A stretch of DNA of 64,000 nucleotides from Ruegeria sp. AD91A (GTDB lineage Bacteria > Pseudomonadota > Alphaproteobacteria > Rhodobacterales > Rhodobacteraceae): positions 62,001-126,000 of the forward strand of contig NZ_CP031946.1 in NCBI RefSeq assembly GCF_003443535.1, in the 5' to 3' direction. Shown here piece by piece: positions 1 through 8,892 of this stretch (positions within the stretch are counted from its first letter, which is position 1; each line of letters starts with the position of its first letter). A program made the position numbers and the translations under genes. The notes below the pieces were generated by a model. It was not told the origin of the DNA. It saw only the letters and a program-made list of their open reading frames with translations, and did not search any database.

Positions 1-2
1 TG

Positions 3-557
3 GGCTATCGCAAGCTGACGTTTGCCAAGCTGTGGAACGTGCTGGTTTCGACCTTCAACACCACCGCCTACATCTTTGCGATCTTCCTCGGCGCGACCGT
101 GTTTTCCTATGTCCTGCGAGAACTGGGTGGGGACGAGTTGATCGAACATGTGGTGCAATCCACCGGCTTTGGAGCGAACGGCACCATCCTTTTCATCCTG
201 TTCATCGTCTTCCTGCTGGGATTTGTGCTGGACTGGATCGAGATCACGCTGATCGTGCTGCCACTGATGCGCCCCATCGTGAACGGTCTGGGCATCGACA
301 TCCCCGGCTTTGGCGTGCTGGATGAACCGGCACTGGTGTGGTTCGTGATCCTTGTCGCTGTGACGCTACAAACCAGCTTCCTGACGCCGCCCGTTGGCTT
401 TGCCTTGTTCTACCTCAAAGGCGTTTGCCCGCCAGAGATCAAGCTGACGCATATCTACAAAGGCATCGTGCCCTTTGTTTTGCTGCAACTGACAGGACTC
501 GCGCTGGTCTTCCTGTGGCCGACATTGGCCACATGGCTGCCGTCAGTCGCTTATTGA
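3..557 (+). CDS. TRAP transporter large permease (DctM family), C-terminal part
   Basis: Open at the left edge; the frame runs in from base 3 to a TGA, giving about 184 residues, while whole DctM proteins have about 430 or more. The sequence is a run of hydrophobic segments with the DctM-like signatures LGFVLDWIEITLIVLPL and a C-terminal TPPVGFALFYLKGV stretch. DctM is the 12-helix membrane subunit of a tripartite ATP-independent periplasmic carrier driven by sodium or protons. The gene ends 12 bp before a lactate dehydrogenase and two lactate dehydrogenases follow, so lactate or a related 2-hydroxy acid is the likely cargo. That substrate call is inference from context. The binding protein and small permease would lie left of the window. 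Confidence 0.9.
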   Translation, partial: GYRKLTFAKLWNVLVSTFNTTAYIFAIFLGATVFSYVLRELGGDELIEHVVQSTGFGANGTILFILFIVFLLGFVLDWIEITLIVLPLMRPIVNGLGIDIPGFGVLDEPALVWFVILVAVTLQTSFLTPPVGFALFYLKGVCPPEIKLTHIYKGIVPFVLLQLTGLALVFLWPTLATWLPSVAY

Positions 558-569
558 GGAGCTATCGCC

Positions 570-1721
570 ATGCGTCTGAGCCAGTGTCATAACTTCCACG
601 ATTTCCGGCGGCTGGCCAAGCAGCGGCTGCCGGGGCCGATCTTCAATTACATCGACGGCGGCGCGGATGACGAGGTGACGTATCGGGAAAACACCAAGGC
701 GTTCGACCGCTGTGAGCTGCTTCCGTCAGTTTTGCGGGGGGTGGCGGATGTGGACATGTCCGTCACGGTGATGGGGCAGAAACTGGACATGCCGGTCTAT
801 TGCTCGCCCACCGCGTTGCAGCGCCTGTTCCACCATCAGGGTGAACGCGCCGTCGCGGCAGCGGCAGAGAAATACGGTACCATGTTCGGAGTTTCCTCTC
901 TGGGAACCGTCTCGCTGGAGGAGCTGCGCCGGAAACACAAGAACCCGCAGGTCTATCAATTCTACTTTCACAAGGATCGCGGGTTGAATGCCGCCATGAT
1001 GCAGCGCGCCAAAGAGGCGGGTGTCGAGGTCATGATGCTGACCGTCGACAGCATCACCGGTGGCAACCGCGAGCGTGATCTGCGTACCGGGTTCTCGATC
1101 CCGTTCCGATTGACGCTGGGCGGCATGATACAGTTTGCGATCAAGCCGATGTGGGGCATCAACTATGTCACCCATGAAAAGTTCCGGCTGCCTCAGCTTG
1201 AGGAACATGTGGATATGGGCGGTGGGGCCAGCTCGATCGGGGGGTATTTCACCGATATGCTCGATCCGTCGATGAACTGGGATGACGTGGCGCAGATGGT
1301 GCGCGACTGGGATGGTCAGTTCTGCCTGAAAGGGATCATGACCGTCGAAGATGCCAAACGCGCGGCTGAGATTGGTTGTACCGGCATCATCCTGTCGAAC
1401 CACGGTGGCCGCCAACTGGACGGATCGCGCACGCCGTTTGACCAGCTGGCCGAGATTGTAGATGCCGTTGGCGACAAGCTGGACGTGATGATGGACAGCG
1501 GCATTCAGCGTGGCACCCATGTGCTCAAGGCGCTTTCGATCGGGGCCAAAGCCGTGGGTATCGGGCGGCACTACCTGTATCCTCTGGCTGCCGCAGGGCA
1601 GGCTGGGGTCGAACGGGCCCTTGGGTTGATGCGTGCCGAGATCGAGCGCGACATGAAGTTGATGGGTGTCACCAGTGTTGGCCAGCTCAGCCGCGAGAAT
1701 ATTCGTTTCCGCAATCCCTAA
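570..1721 (+). CDS. lldD: FMN-dependent alpha-hydroxy-acid (L-lactate) dehydrogenase
   Basis: 383 residues, the usual length for LldD. FMN-dependent family marks are visible: YIDGGADDE near the N terminus and SNHGGRQLDG near residue 275, which holds the catalytic His and Arg of the family. The enzyme oxidises L-lactate (or another L-2-hydroxy acid) to pyruvate and passes electrons to quinone at the membrane. The start ATG has GAGGAG upstream and lies 12 bp after the TRAP permease; a D-lactate dehydrogenase follows after 18 bp, so this is one operon. Family members also act on mandelate or glycolate. Lactate is preferred because of the paired D-enzyme. Confidence 0.88.
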   Translation: MRLSQCHNFHDFRRLAKQRLPGPIFNYIDGGADDEVTYRENTKAFDRCELLPSVLRGVADVDMSVTVMGQKLDMPVYCSPTALQRLFHHQGERAVAAAAEKYGTMFGVSSLGTVSLEELRRKHKNPQVYQFYFHKDRGLNAAMMQRAKEAGVEVMMLTVDSITGGNRERDLRTGFSIPFRLTLGGMIQFAIKPMWGINYVTHEKFRLPQLEEHVDMGGGASSIGGYFTDMLDPSMNWDDVAQMVRDWDGQFCLKGIMTVEDAKRAAEIGCTGIILSNHGGRQLDGSRTPFDQLAEIVDAVGDKLDVMMDSGIQRGTHVLKALSIGAKAVGIGRHYLYPLAAAGQAGVERALGLMRAEIERDMKLMGVTSVGQLSRENIRFRNP

Positions 1722-1739
1722 CCCGAAACGGGGGCCGAT

Positions 1740-3419
1740 ATGACCAATGACGCGTTGATCAAACATTTCCGCTCTATCGTCGGCACGCGTCACGTGCTGA
1801 TCGGAGCGCGCGCGACAGAGCGTTTTCGGCGCGGTTTCCGCTCGGGCGAGGGTGAGGCGCTGTGCGTCGTTCTGCCGGGGACTCTGCTGGAGCAATGGAA
1901 GATCCTACAAGCCTGCGTCGCAGCCGACAAGATCGTCATCATGCAGGCGGCCAATACTGGCCTGACCGAAGGGTCTACGCCGTCCGGCACCTATGACCGG
2001 GACGTTGTTCTGATAAATACGCGTCGGATGAACACTCTGGTGCCGTTGAACGACGCAGAGCAGATTGTCAGCTTTCCGGGCGCCACGCTTTTTGCGCTGG
2101 AAAAACTGTTGGCCCCGCTGGGACGCGAGCCGCATTCGGTGATCGGTTCGTCCTGCATCGGCGCGTCGATCGTGGGTGGAGTATGCAACAATTCCGGCGG
2201 ATCTCTGGTCGAACGCGGTCCGGTTTACACGGAACTTTCCGTCTATGCGCAGATCACAGAACAGGGTGATCTGGAATTGGTCAACCACCTCGGCATCGAT
2301 CTGGGCAGCACGCCGGAAGAGATCCTCGCCAACCTCGATGCAGGGAAATTTGAACGCAACCCCGGGGCAACCAACAAACGCGCATCGGCCAGCGACTACG
2401 CACAGATCGTGCGGGACGTGAATGCGGAAACGCCTGCGCGGTTCAATGCGGACAAGGCCAAGCTTTTCGAATCTTCGGGCTCGGCCGGGAAGCTGGCCGT
2501 TTTTGCCGTGCGCCTTGACACCTTTCCCAAGAACGAGGTCGAGAAGGTGTTCTATGTGGGCACCAATAGTCCCGACGATCTGGCGGACCTGCGGCGCCAC
2601 ATATTGTCAGAGTTCAAATCGCTGCCGGTTTCGGCCGAATACATGCATCGCGAAGCGTTCGACATTGCAGCACGCTATGGCAAGGACACAGTCGTGATGA
2701 TCGACAAGCTTGGCACGGACCGTCTGCCGATGTTCTTTGCGATAAAGGGCGCCGTGGATGCCCGCCTGCGGCGCATCCCGTTGTTGCGAAATCTCACCGA
2801 TCGTTTCATGCAGGCAGCAATAGCTCTGTGGCCAAGTATCCTGCCCAAACGGATGATGGATTTTCACGACAAGTTTGAACACCACCTTATCCTGAAAATG
2901 AAGGATGAAGGTGTGTCCGAGGCCGCCGAGTGGCTGCCGCGATTTCTGAGGGACCGCGATGGCGGATTTTTCGAATGTGACGCGCGCGAGGCCAGGATTG
3001 CAGGCCTCCATCGTTTCGCGGCGGCAGGCGCGGCCGTGCGTTACATGGCGATTCATTCGGACGATGTCGAAGACATCATCGCTCTGGATGTCGCGTTACG
3101 TCGAAACGACCAGGACTGGCTGGAGAAGCTGCCGCCTGAAATCGAAGAGCAGTTGGTTCACAAACTCTATTACGGGCACTTCATGTGCCACGTGATGCAT
3201 CAGGATTACATAGTCAAAAAAGGGGCCGACCCCAAAGCGCTCAAGGCCGCAATGTTGAAATTGTTTGACGAACGCGGCGCGGAATACCCTGCTGAACATA
3301 ACGTGGGGCACCTTTACAAGGCCAAGCCCGACCTGGCGGCACATTACAAATGCTGTGACCCGACCAACGCGTTCAATCCGGGTATCGGCAAAATGTCCAA
3401 GGCGAAGAATTACCAATAG
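1740..3419 (+). CDS. dld: Quinone-dependent D-lactate dehydrogenase
   Basis: 559 residues, close to the E. coli Dld length (571). The N-terminal FAD-binding (PCMH-type) domain has the GLTEGSTPSG and SSCIGASIVGGVCNNSGGSLV segments. The C-terminal part matches the membrane-binding domain of Dld, with HEDYIVKKG-like text (HQDYIVKKGAD) near residue 485 and a final CCDPTNAFNPGIG cap. It oxidises D-lactate to pyruvate, feeding the respiratory chain as a peripheral membrane protein. It is third in the lactate operon after the TRAP permease and lldD, so the cell can use both lactate isomers. No convincing T-tailed terminator is seen directly after the stop. Confidence 0.9.
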   Translation: MTNDALIKHFRSIVGTRHVLIGARATERFRRGFRSGEGEALCVVLPGTLLEQWKILQACVAADKIVIMQAANTGLTEGSTPSGTYDRDVVLINTRRMNTLVPLNDAEQIVSFPGATLFALEKLLAPLGREPHSVIGSSCIGASIVGGVCNNSGGSLVERGPVYTELSVYAQITEQGDLELVNHLGIDLGSTPEEILANLDAGKFERNPGATNKRASASDYAQIVRDVNAETPARFNADKAKLFESSGSAGKLAVFAVRLDTFPKNEVEKVFYVGTNSPDDLADLRRHILSEFKSLPVSAEYMHREAFDIAARYGKDTVVMIDKLGTDRLPMFFAIKGAVDARLRRIPLLRNLTDRFMQAAIALWPSILPKRMMDFHDKFEHHLILKMKDEGVSEAAEWLPRFLRDRDGGFFECDAREARIAGLHRFAAAGAAVRYMAIHSDDVEDIIALDVALRRNDQDWLEKLPPEIEEQLVHKLYYGHFMCHVMHQDYIVKKGADPKALKAAMLKLFDERGAEYPAEHNVGHLYKAKPDLAAHYKCCDPTNAFNPGIGKMSKAKNYQ

Positions 3420-3833
3420 CCAGCTTTTCCGACGTGGACGGGTGCCGAAAAAACGCACGGCACACACGCCGGGCTTTGGCGAAAAGGGTGTTGGCGCCTG
3501 ACCTTCTGACCTCATGAAGGCGGCCACGAAAACAAAACAACTTGTGCAGCGAGGGCGGCCAAAACCGAATGAGCGTCGCTTTTCAGGTACAAAGAAGATT
3601 CGGACGGTGCAGTCAGGATAATCGGAGTCGGGAAGGAATTTCGCGCTGAGGTGAGGAATTCGGCCACGATTGACGCAGATCGTTTGGTTTTGAGTGTCAC
3701 ACACACGCATTCGTCAGGCCGCCCAAGATTTGAACTGGCGGGTTCGTGCGGTCAATTGACAAAACACCTTTCTGTTCAGGTAAATTCAGGGATGGGTGAT
3801 TTCCGCCGGGTTTTCCTAGGGTTAGCCTTGACC

Positions 3834-3848
3834 TGCAATCGGATTGCA
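3834..3848. repeat. 15-bp perfect palindrome in gene-free DNA
   Basis: TGCAATC-G-GATTGCA is an exact odd-centred inverted repeat, preceded directly by TTGACC, which would serve as a -35 element. It has the form of a dimeric repressor site, but no start codon with a ribosome site follows within 200 bp on the plus strand. Confidence 0.35.
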
Positions 3849-4059
3849 ACTCACGCGTCCGAAGCTGCAGGCCAGAAAGCCATCTTGCATGCGAAAAATT
3901 GCAGATGACCGGAGCCAGAAAAACGCCAATTTTCCCTTATTTTTTACGTTTTTTGGAGAACTACGGGAAACCCCCAATTTCGCGCGGCGACAATCAGGGG
4001 TAAACACAACTTACCGTACTTACCACACAAACACACACACGGTATTTACTTTCCCCGAT

Positions 4060-4093
4060 GAGGGGCTGGCCACACCCCCTCGGCCGGCCCCTC
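4060..4093. terminator. GC-rich stem-loop downstream of gph, possible bidirectional terminator
   Basis: A 12-bp stem (GAGGGGCTGGCC against GGCCGGCCCCTC, one G.T pair) with a 10-base loop lies about 75 bp past the end of the minus-strand gph gene. On the plus strand it is followed by TTAACTTTTG, a weak T-rich tail; on the minus strand there is no T run. It may stop transcripts from either side or simply be a stable stem. Confidence 0.4.
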
Positions 4094-4166
4094 TTAACTT
4101 TTGGGGGTCAGTGGCATTGCGGATCGTTGCCAATGTCGAAGGGCGTGATGATCTTTCCGAGCTGTG

Positions 4167-4826
4167 TTAACTTTGGATCAACTCGGCGACGAGCGCGGGC
4201 AAGTCTTGTGATGCGCAATAGGCCACGTTGTGCGGAATTTCAGCGACCGGCGTCTTCCGATATCCTTTGGTAAACAGCAAAAACGGGATTTTCGCACGAG
4301 CGGCCGTTTCCGCGTCAACTTCGCTGTCGCCGACGAACAAACGTGGGCCAGAAGCTTGAAGCGCATCGAAGCTTGCGAACAGATGGTTCGGGTCCGGTTT
4401 TCGCGTCGAAAGGCTGTCGCCGCCAAGAACAACGTCGAAATATTGGGACAGGTCCAGTGCTTCAAGCAAATGCCGTGCGGGCGCTTCTGGTTTGTTGGTG
4501 CAGACACCCAAAGCGCACCCCATCTGTCGCAAGGCAACCAGCGCTTCGGGGATACCGGGGTAGGGAACAGTCGTTTCGCTTGCAGCAGCATTGTAATGTT
4601 TCAGGGTCAGCTGCGTCAGCTCCGCGTGGCGATCCAACGGCAGGCCGCAATGGCGGATCATGCGCTCGACCAGTTTGGGTAAGCCGTTGCCGACGAATCC
4701 TTTGATGACGTCATGCGACAAGGGATCGTGCCCAACATCGTCCAGCGTGCGGTTGGCTGCTGCCGCCAGATCACCCAGGCTGTCCACCAGCGTTCCGTCC
4801 AGATCAAATACAACTGCTGCGGTCAT
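4167..4826 (-). CDS. gph: Phosphoglycolate phosphatase, HAD superfamily
   Basis: 219 residues, typical for Gph. HAD motif I is VFDLDGTLVDS (nucleophile Asp8, acid Asp10). Motif II is in the GVCTNKP segment, and motif III/IV is KPDPNHLFASFDA then FVGDSEVDAETA. It hydrolyses 2-phosphoglycolate, a by-product of DNA 3'-end repair and of oxygenase side reactions, to glycolate in the cytoplasm. It stands alone, divergent from hemP across about 200 bp. Some HAD phosphatases with this pattern act on other small phosphates, so the substrate is by family. Confidence 0.85.
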   Translation of the reverse strand: MTAAVVFDLDGTLVDSLGDLAAAANRTLDDVGHDPLSHDVIKGFVGNGLPKLVERMIRHCGLPLDRHAELTQLTLKHYNAAASETTVPYPGIPEALVALRQMGCALGVCTNKPEAPARHLLEALDLSQYFDVVLGGDSLSTRKPDPNHLFASFDALQASGPRLFVGDSEVDAETAARAKIPFLLFTKGYRKTPVAEIPHNVAYCASQDLPALVAELIQS

Positions 4827-4906
4827 AATTTACGCGCCTTTCATCATCTGGCCCAAGACCTAACGCGCCTTGTGCCGGTCCGCAATCGCTTGTGTTAAAA
4901 CGACAC

Positions 4907-4936
4907 TTGACAATCCTTACTAAAATAATCAGATTA
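4907..4936 (+). promoter_or_regulatory. Candidate hemP promoter, AT-rich
   Basis: TTGACA at 4907-4912 is a perfect -35 hexamer, followed by an AT-rich spacer containing ACTAAAATAATCAG. A weak -10-like AGATTA lies at 4931-4936 (18-bp spacing). The spacer resembles the operator-like element upstream of the iron operon near 49.65 kb (there ACTAAATAACTCAG), which fits iron control of hemP. The resemblance is partial and was read by eye. Confidence 0.35.
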
Positions 4937-5033
4937 AACTTCAGGAACAGAAAGCCAGCCCTTTCGGGGTCAGCCAGATCACATGAAACGCGATAGATAT
5001 GGCACCATGCCGAAACGCTCTGGAGATGTCCCG

Positions 5034-5201
5034 ATGAACGTACAGAACCCGACCCCAACCCAAGGTTACGCTGTCTCGATGCTTCCCGCGCACAAGGCCG
5101 AGGATCTGACCAAGGGCGGCAACCTAGCCCACATAGAACTGGGTGATCAGCTCTATACCCTGCGCATCACCCGCGCAGGCAAACTGATCCTGACGAAATG
5201 A
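5034..5201 (+). CDS. hemP: Hemin uptake protein HemP
   Basis: 55 residues ending in YTLRITRAGKLILTK, the hallmark C terminus of the HemP family, whose members are small proteins linked to haem uptake and normally induced by iron starvation. I start it at ATG 5034 because GGAGA lies about 9 bases upstream. An earlier in-frame ATG at 4983 has no ribosome site and would add 17 non-conserved residues. Its stop overlaps the start of the next gene (ATGA), so the two are translationally coupled. Confidence 0.85.
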   Translation: MNVQNPTPTQGYAVSMLPAHKAEDLTKGGNLAHIELGDQLYTLRITRAGKLILTK

Positions 5202-5674
5202 GCGCGCCTTTCAAGCGCGGTGGCGCAGCGGTGGGCCGTCTTGCCGATCTCGAACCCGTCGAAGCGGGTGCCGTAATGTATCTGCGGATGTGGAGCGACG
5301 GTGAGGGCGGCCGCGCTGATGCTGCCAGCGATTTTCAAGTCGCGCTGGGCTCGGATTGCGGGCGTGCCGCAATGCTGACCCTGGATCGCTTATGTTCGCT
5401 ATGCGCCACCCATGGCCGCCGCCCTCTGATCCGGCATGGTCTTGGATGTGCTTGCCTTGGCGCGGATGAGAATTGCTTTGCCCAGATGATCGCGGCAGCG
5501 TCCGAAGGGGCGCGTGAAGATGCGATGATGCTGGCGTCCTTGATCGTACGTCCGGATTTTGCCCCCGCTTTGGCGTCCCTGTCGGAAGAACTGGGCCTGA
5601 CTCTCAGACGTATGACGGCAGGTTTCAAAATGCCGATCACCGGCCACCAGACACCCTCGGCCGTGCTCCACTGA
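5198..5674 (+). CDS. Conserved-looking protein of unknown function coupled to hemP
   Basis: 158 residues; no family recognised. It starts inside the hemP stop codon, so it is made with HemP. It is Cys-rich for its size, with Cys in DCGRAAMLTLDRLCSLC and GLGCACLGADENC, mostly alpha-helical by composition, without signal peptide or membrane segment. The paired CxxC and CxC groups around residues 54-95 could bind a metal, haem or an iron-sulfur cluster. That is inference. Coupling to hemP suggests a role in haem or iron handling. Confidence 0.7.
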   Translation: MSAPFKRGGAAVGRLADLEPVEAGAVMYLRMWSDGEGGRADAASDFQVALGSDCGRAAMLTLDRLCSLCATHGRRPLIRHGLGCACLGADENCFAQMIAAASEGAREDAMMLASLIVRPDFAPALASLSEELGLTLRRMTAGFKMPITGHQTPSAVLH

Positions 5675-5695
5675 CCCTGAGTGTTGAACGGCCAA

Positions 5696-5720
5696 ACCCC
5701 GGCAATACGCCGGGGTTTTT
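5696..5720. terminator. Intrinsic terminator after the hemP operon, bidirectional
   Basis: CCCCGGC-AATAC-GCCGGGG (stem 5697-5703 with 5709-5715) followed by TTTTT. The left flank AAA also gives a short T run on the minus strand, so it can serve the convergent gene ending at 5724 too. Confidence 0.85.
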
Positions 5721-5723
5721 CAC

Positions 5724-8700
5724 TCAGCAGCACCCGCATCCGGCATGGTGATGGTCATGATCGCAAACAAGGGCAGGGGTGAAGTCACCTACCTCGGACA
5801 ACACATCCCTTAACGCCGATAGGATCATGTCAACATCCTCGGCCTCGATGGTCAGCGGTGGGCGGATTTTCAGAATGCTATCCCTGGGTCCTTCGCTGCC
5901 GATCAGGATGCGATGATCGCGCATCCGGTTTTTGACATAGCTGCAAATCTCCGTGCCTTCGCTTCCGTCGGGGTTGATCAGTTCCACGCCGAGAAACAGC
6001 CCCATACCCCGCACGTCGCCAACGCAACCAAAGTCGGCTTCGATCTGGCGCAGCCCCGCCATCAGACGATCCCCCATCAGGCGGGCATTGTCCTGCAAGC
6101 CTTCGTCGTCAACGATATCCAGCACCTCTTTGCCGATCCGGCAGGACAGGGTCGAGCCGCCAAAGGTCGAAAAGAACTCGATCCCGTTGTTGAAGCTGTC
6201 TGCAATCTCTCTGGTTGTCACCAGCACGCCCAGCGGGTGCCCGTTGCCGATTGGCTTGCCCATCACCACGATATCCGGAACCGCGCCCTGGTGCTCGAAG
6301 CCAAAGTAATACTCACCCAGACGTCCCAGACCTGTTTGCACCTCATCGGCGATGCAAACGCCCCCGGCAGCACGGATTTTCTCGTAAACCGCAGGCAGAT
6401 AGCCCTTGGGCGGAATGATCTGTCCGCCGACAGACGGGAAGGTTTCCGCGATGAAACCTGCCACGCCCTGTCCCTTGTCCCGAAGGGCCGCAATCGCCGG
6501 ATCGACAAGATCAGCAAATCTTTGCGCCCGGTCCGCATCGTCACGCTTGAATGACCCGCGATAGTCATCCGCAACCTCAACCAGTTCAACCCAGTCGGCT
6601 TTCCCGATGCCGCCCGGTTTGTTGAACTTGTAGGCCGAGATCGCCACCGCAGCGTTTGTGTTGCCGTGATAGCCGTGATCCGGCGTCACGATCCCTTTCG
6701 CCCCGGTATGGGTGCGGGCAAGCCGCAGGGCCAGTTCGTTGGCCTCGGTTCCCGAGTTGACGAAGAAGCAGACCTGTAGGTGATCCGGCAGCTTGGACAA
6801 GATCTTGTCGGCAAAAGCTGTCTGGGCCGGGTGCAGGTAGCGGGTGTTCGAGTTCATGCGCCTTAGCTGACCCGCAGCCACAGCCTGAATGCGCGGATGG
6901 GCGTGGCCCACATGCGGGACGTTATTGTAGGCGTCCAGATAGGGGCGGCCCCATTCGTCGAACAGGTGATGCTTCCAGCCGCGCACCAGCATGACCGGAT
7001 CGTCATAGGTCAAGGACAGGTTGCCCCCGAAATGCGCCCGCCGTTTGTTCAGGATTTCCGCTTTGTCAGTGGGTTGATAGAACACCTTGTCATCCGGCAG
7101 GTTCAGCAACGCTGCCGGGTTCGGGCAGACCGCGTGCCACAGCTCCATCTCGTCCGGATCGCCGACGCCAGGCCAGTCCTCTTCCATGCCATCGGTGGTG
7201 AGCGCCAGTTGGAAATGCACATGCGGAGCCCATCCACCATTCTGGCTGGCATCACCCAACCTGGCAAACGCGGCCCCCTGTGCCACCGGGTCGCCAGGTT
7301 TCAACCGGTCACAGCATTCCGGGTCCAGATGGCCATAGAGCGTATAGAATGGGTCGCCTTTGGGCGTTTCGTGATGCAGGATGATCACCCCGCCGTAATC
7401 AAGATGCTGGTCACGGTTCTCGACCACTTCAACCCGCCCACTCATCGGCGCGTGCAGAACCGTCCCGGCGGGTGCAAACACATCCACCGCCAGATGCACC
7501 GTCCGCCTGTCCGAGGCTTTCCACGGACCCTTGCGAAACCCCGGCTCTGCATAGATCAGGCGGGGCTCGTTGTAGTAACCCAGCCACGGGTCTTGCCCGT
7601 AGTCTTCACCTACGCGCGCAGCCTCGGCCAAAGGCATGTGGAACGGGTTTTGGGGCCAGACGCAGTTTTCGACCGAAAGCGAGCCCATGGGCACATCGCT
7701 CAGATCCTGGCCGAACAGGTCGGCAAACTGCCCCCGATAGTCCTGTAGATAGACGTGGATACGTTCAGCCCCATCAACAACCGGCAACCCGCATGCCGCC
7801 CGCAACCGCGCCGACATCAGTCCACCATTGACGGATGCGTTCTCAAGGAACCGCCAAGCGGGAGCCTGAGAGATGGTCACATAGGGATCATCCGGATTCT
7901 CGGCCGCCATCAGGGTCGAGTTGACGACCGACACGGCAAGCCGCATCCTCAGCAACGGCCAGATCAGGTCAACCTCATCCGCCCGCAGCCGGTTGGCCGC
8001 GTGATAGCCCTTTACCAACGCAGCCAAAGCCCGTTCCGGTTTGGGGTGATCCAGCACGACATAAGCGCCGGCAATCGCCAGATCGCAGATGCGCGGCGCG
8101 GCGCACATGTCACCCAGATCGATCAGGCCTGAGATCCGCCGCCGCTCGCTCAGTTCCCCTTCGACCAGAATGTTATAGTCATTGGCGTCATTGTGGATGG
8201 CCTGTTTCGGCAGGTCCGCAAGGACGTCCGCGATTGCAGCGAACGCCTGACAGATCTCCGTTAGCAGCTCCTGTCGCGCGGGATCCGGGATTATGCCCAG
8301 CTTGTCCGCAATCCAGCCGGCCTGCATCAGATCCCATTTAAAATCAGGTCGGTGCAATCCCTCATGCTCAAACCCTTCCAAGGCCCGGTCGGTTGCCCCC
8401 AAAACGCGCCCCAGTTTCAGGATCAGCTCTTCGGATTTTGGGGCGGCCTTCGCGTAACATTGCCCCGGCAGGCACTCCAATAGCCAAACCAACCTGCGCT
8501 GTCCTTCAGAATCGGCAATTTCGGGCAGCATTGCGCCGGTCAAATCGGGGAACACCTTGGGAAACGGCAACCCCGGTGCAGCTGTTGCGATATGCGCCAG
8601 GGCCTTGATCTGGAGATCAACCAGATCGGCATCGCATCCCGCCCGCATGGCCTTCAGCACATAGTCCTGACCATTGGTGGCGTGCACCAGAAAGTTCAGA

Positions 8701-8789
8701 TCATATTCACCATCCAACCGCGTCAAACGGGCGTCCAGCCCCCAGAGCCGCCGCAGCGCGGCCGTCCAAAAAGCACTCAAATCGTCCAT
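5724..8789 (-). CDS. Three-domain fusion: APH-type kinase, M23 peptidase and class III aminotransferase/phospho-lyase
   Basis: 1021 residues. Residues 1-330 are an aminoglycoside/hydroxylysine-kinase-like fold with the catalytic HNDANDYN (His199-Asn206) and IDLGD (Asp224). Residues about 375-560 are a LytM/M23 domain with HLAVD (His432, Asp436) and HVH (His523, His525), the usual zinc ligands, all present. Residues about 580-1005 are a PLP class III aminotransferase fold with NSGTEANELALRLAR and PLP Lys845 in VVMGKPIGNG. In mammals a kinase and a class III phospho-lyase act in turn on hydroxylysine or on phosphoethanolamine, so this fusion may phosphorylate and then deaminate a small amino alcohol. 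The substrate is unknown. The last 14 residues are a Cys/His-rich tail (VCDHDHHHAGCGCC). It is a single gene with a terminator just past its stop. Confidence 0.85.
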   Translation of the reverse strand: MDDLSAFWTAALRRLWGLDARLTRLDGEYDLNFLVHATNGQDYVLKAMRAGCDADLVDLQIKALAHIATAAPGLPFPKVFPDLTGAMLPEIADSEGQRRLVWLLECLPGQCYAKAAPKSEELILKLGRVLGATDRALEGFEHEGLHRPDFKWDLMQAGWIADKLGIIPDPARQELLTEICQAFAAIADVLADLPKQAIHNDANDYNILVEGELSERRRISGLIDLGDMCAAPRICDLAIAGAYVVLDHPKPERALAALVKGYHAANRLRADEVDLIWPLLRMRLAVSVVNSTLMAAENPDDPYVTISQAPAWRFLENASVNGGLMSARLRAACGLPVVDGAERIHVYLQDYRGQFADLFGQDLSDVPMGSLSVENCVWPQNPFHMPLAEAARVGEDYGQDPWLGYYNEPRLIYAEPGFRKGPWKASDRRTVHLAVDVFAPAGTVLHAPMSGRVEVVENRDQHLDYGGVIILHHETPKGDPFYTLYGHLDPECCDRLKPGDPVAQGAAFARLGDASQNGGWAPHVHFQLALTTDGMEEDWPGVGDPDEMELWHAVCPNPAALLNLPDDKVFYQPTDKAEILNKRRAHFGGNLSLTYDDPVMLVRGWKHHLFDEWGRPYLDAYNNVPHVGHAHPRIQAVAAGQLRRMNSNTRYLHPAQTAFADKILSKLPDHLQVCFFVNSGTEANELALRLARTHTGAKGIVTPDHGYHGNTNAAVAISAYKFNKPGGIGKADWVELVEVADDYRGSFKRDDADRAQRFADLVDPAIAALRDKGQGVAGFIAETFPSVGGQIIPPKGYLPAVYEKIRAAGGVCIADEVQTGLGRLGEYYFGFEHQGAVPDIVVMGKPIGNGHPLGVLVTTREIADSFNNGIEFFSTFGGSTLSCRIGKEVLDIVDDEGLQDNARLMGDRLMAGLRQIEADFGCVGDVRGMGLFLGVELINPDGSEGTEICSYVKNRMRDHRILIGSEGPRDSILKIRPPLTIEAEDVDMILSALRDVLSEVGDFTPALVCDHDHHHAGCGCC

Positions 8790-8892
8790 TCCCGTCTCCG
8801 CTCCGATCGCGCCGGAGCCCTCTTCATCTGGCCAAAATACCCTCGGGGGGAATCGCGCCTTGGCGCGATGGGAGGGCAGACAGCCCCCCGCG

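Larger units (their letters stand above)
3420..4166. other. Gene-free stretch between dld and gph
   Basis: About 750 bp with no open frame that looks coding: short frames here have no ribosome site, atypical composition and no recognisable motif. The DNA is more AT-rich than its surroundings in the 3900-4050 part and holds a CA-rich run near 4022-4040. It contains a 15-bp palindrome (3834-3848) and a GC-rich stem-loop (4060-4093), listed separately. It could hold an sRNA or be the scar of a lost gene; neither can be shown from sequence alone. Confidence 0.5.

Noticed and set aside
726..1895. Long antisense frame opposite the L-lactate dehydrogenase gene
   Set aside because: A typical mirror of a high-GC gene; it has no ribosome site or motif and covers a clear lldD gene.
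3651..4170. Two small plus-strand frames in the dld-gph gap
   Set aside because: Composition unlike a protein, no ribosome site, no recognisable motif.
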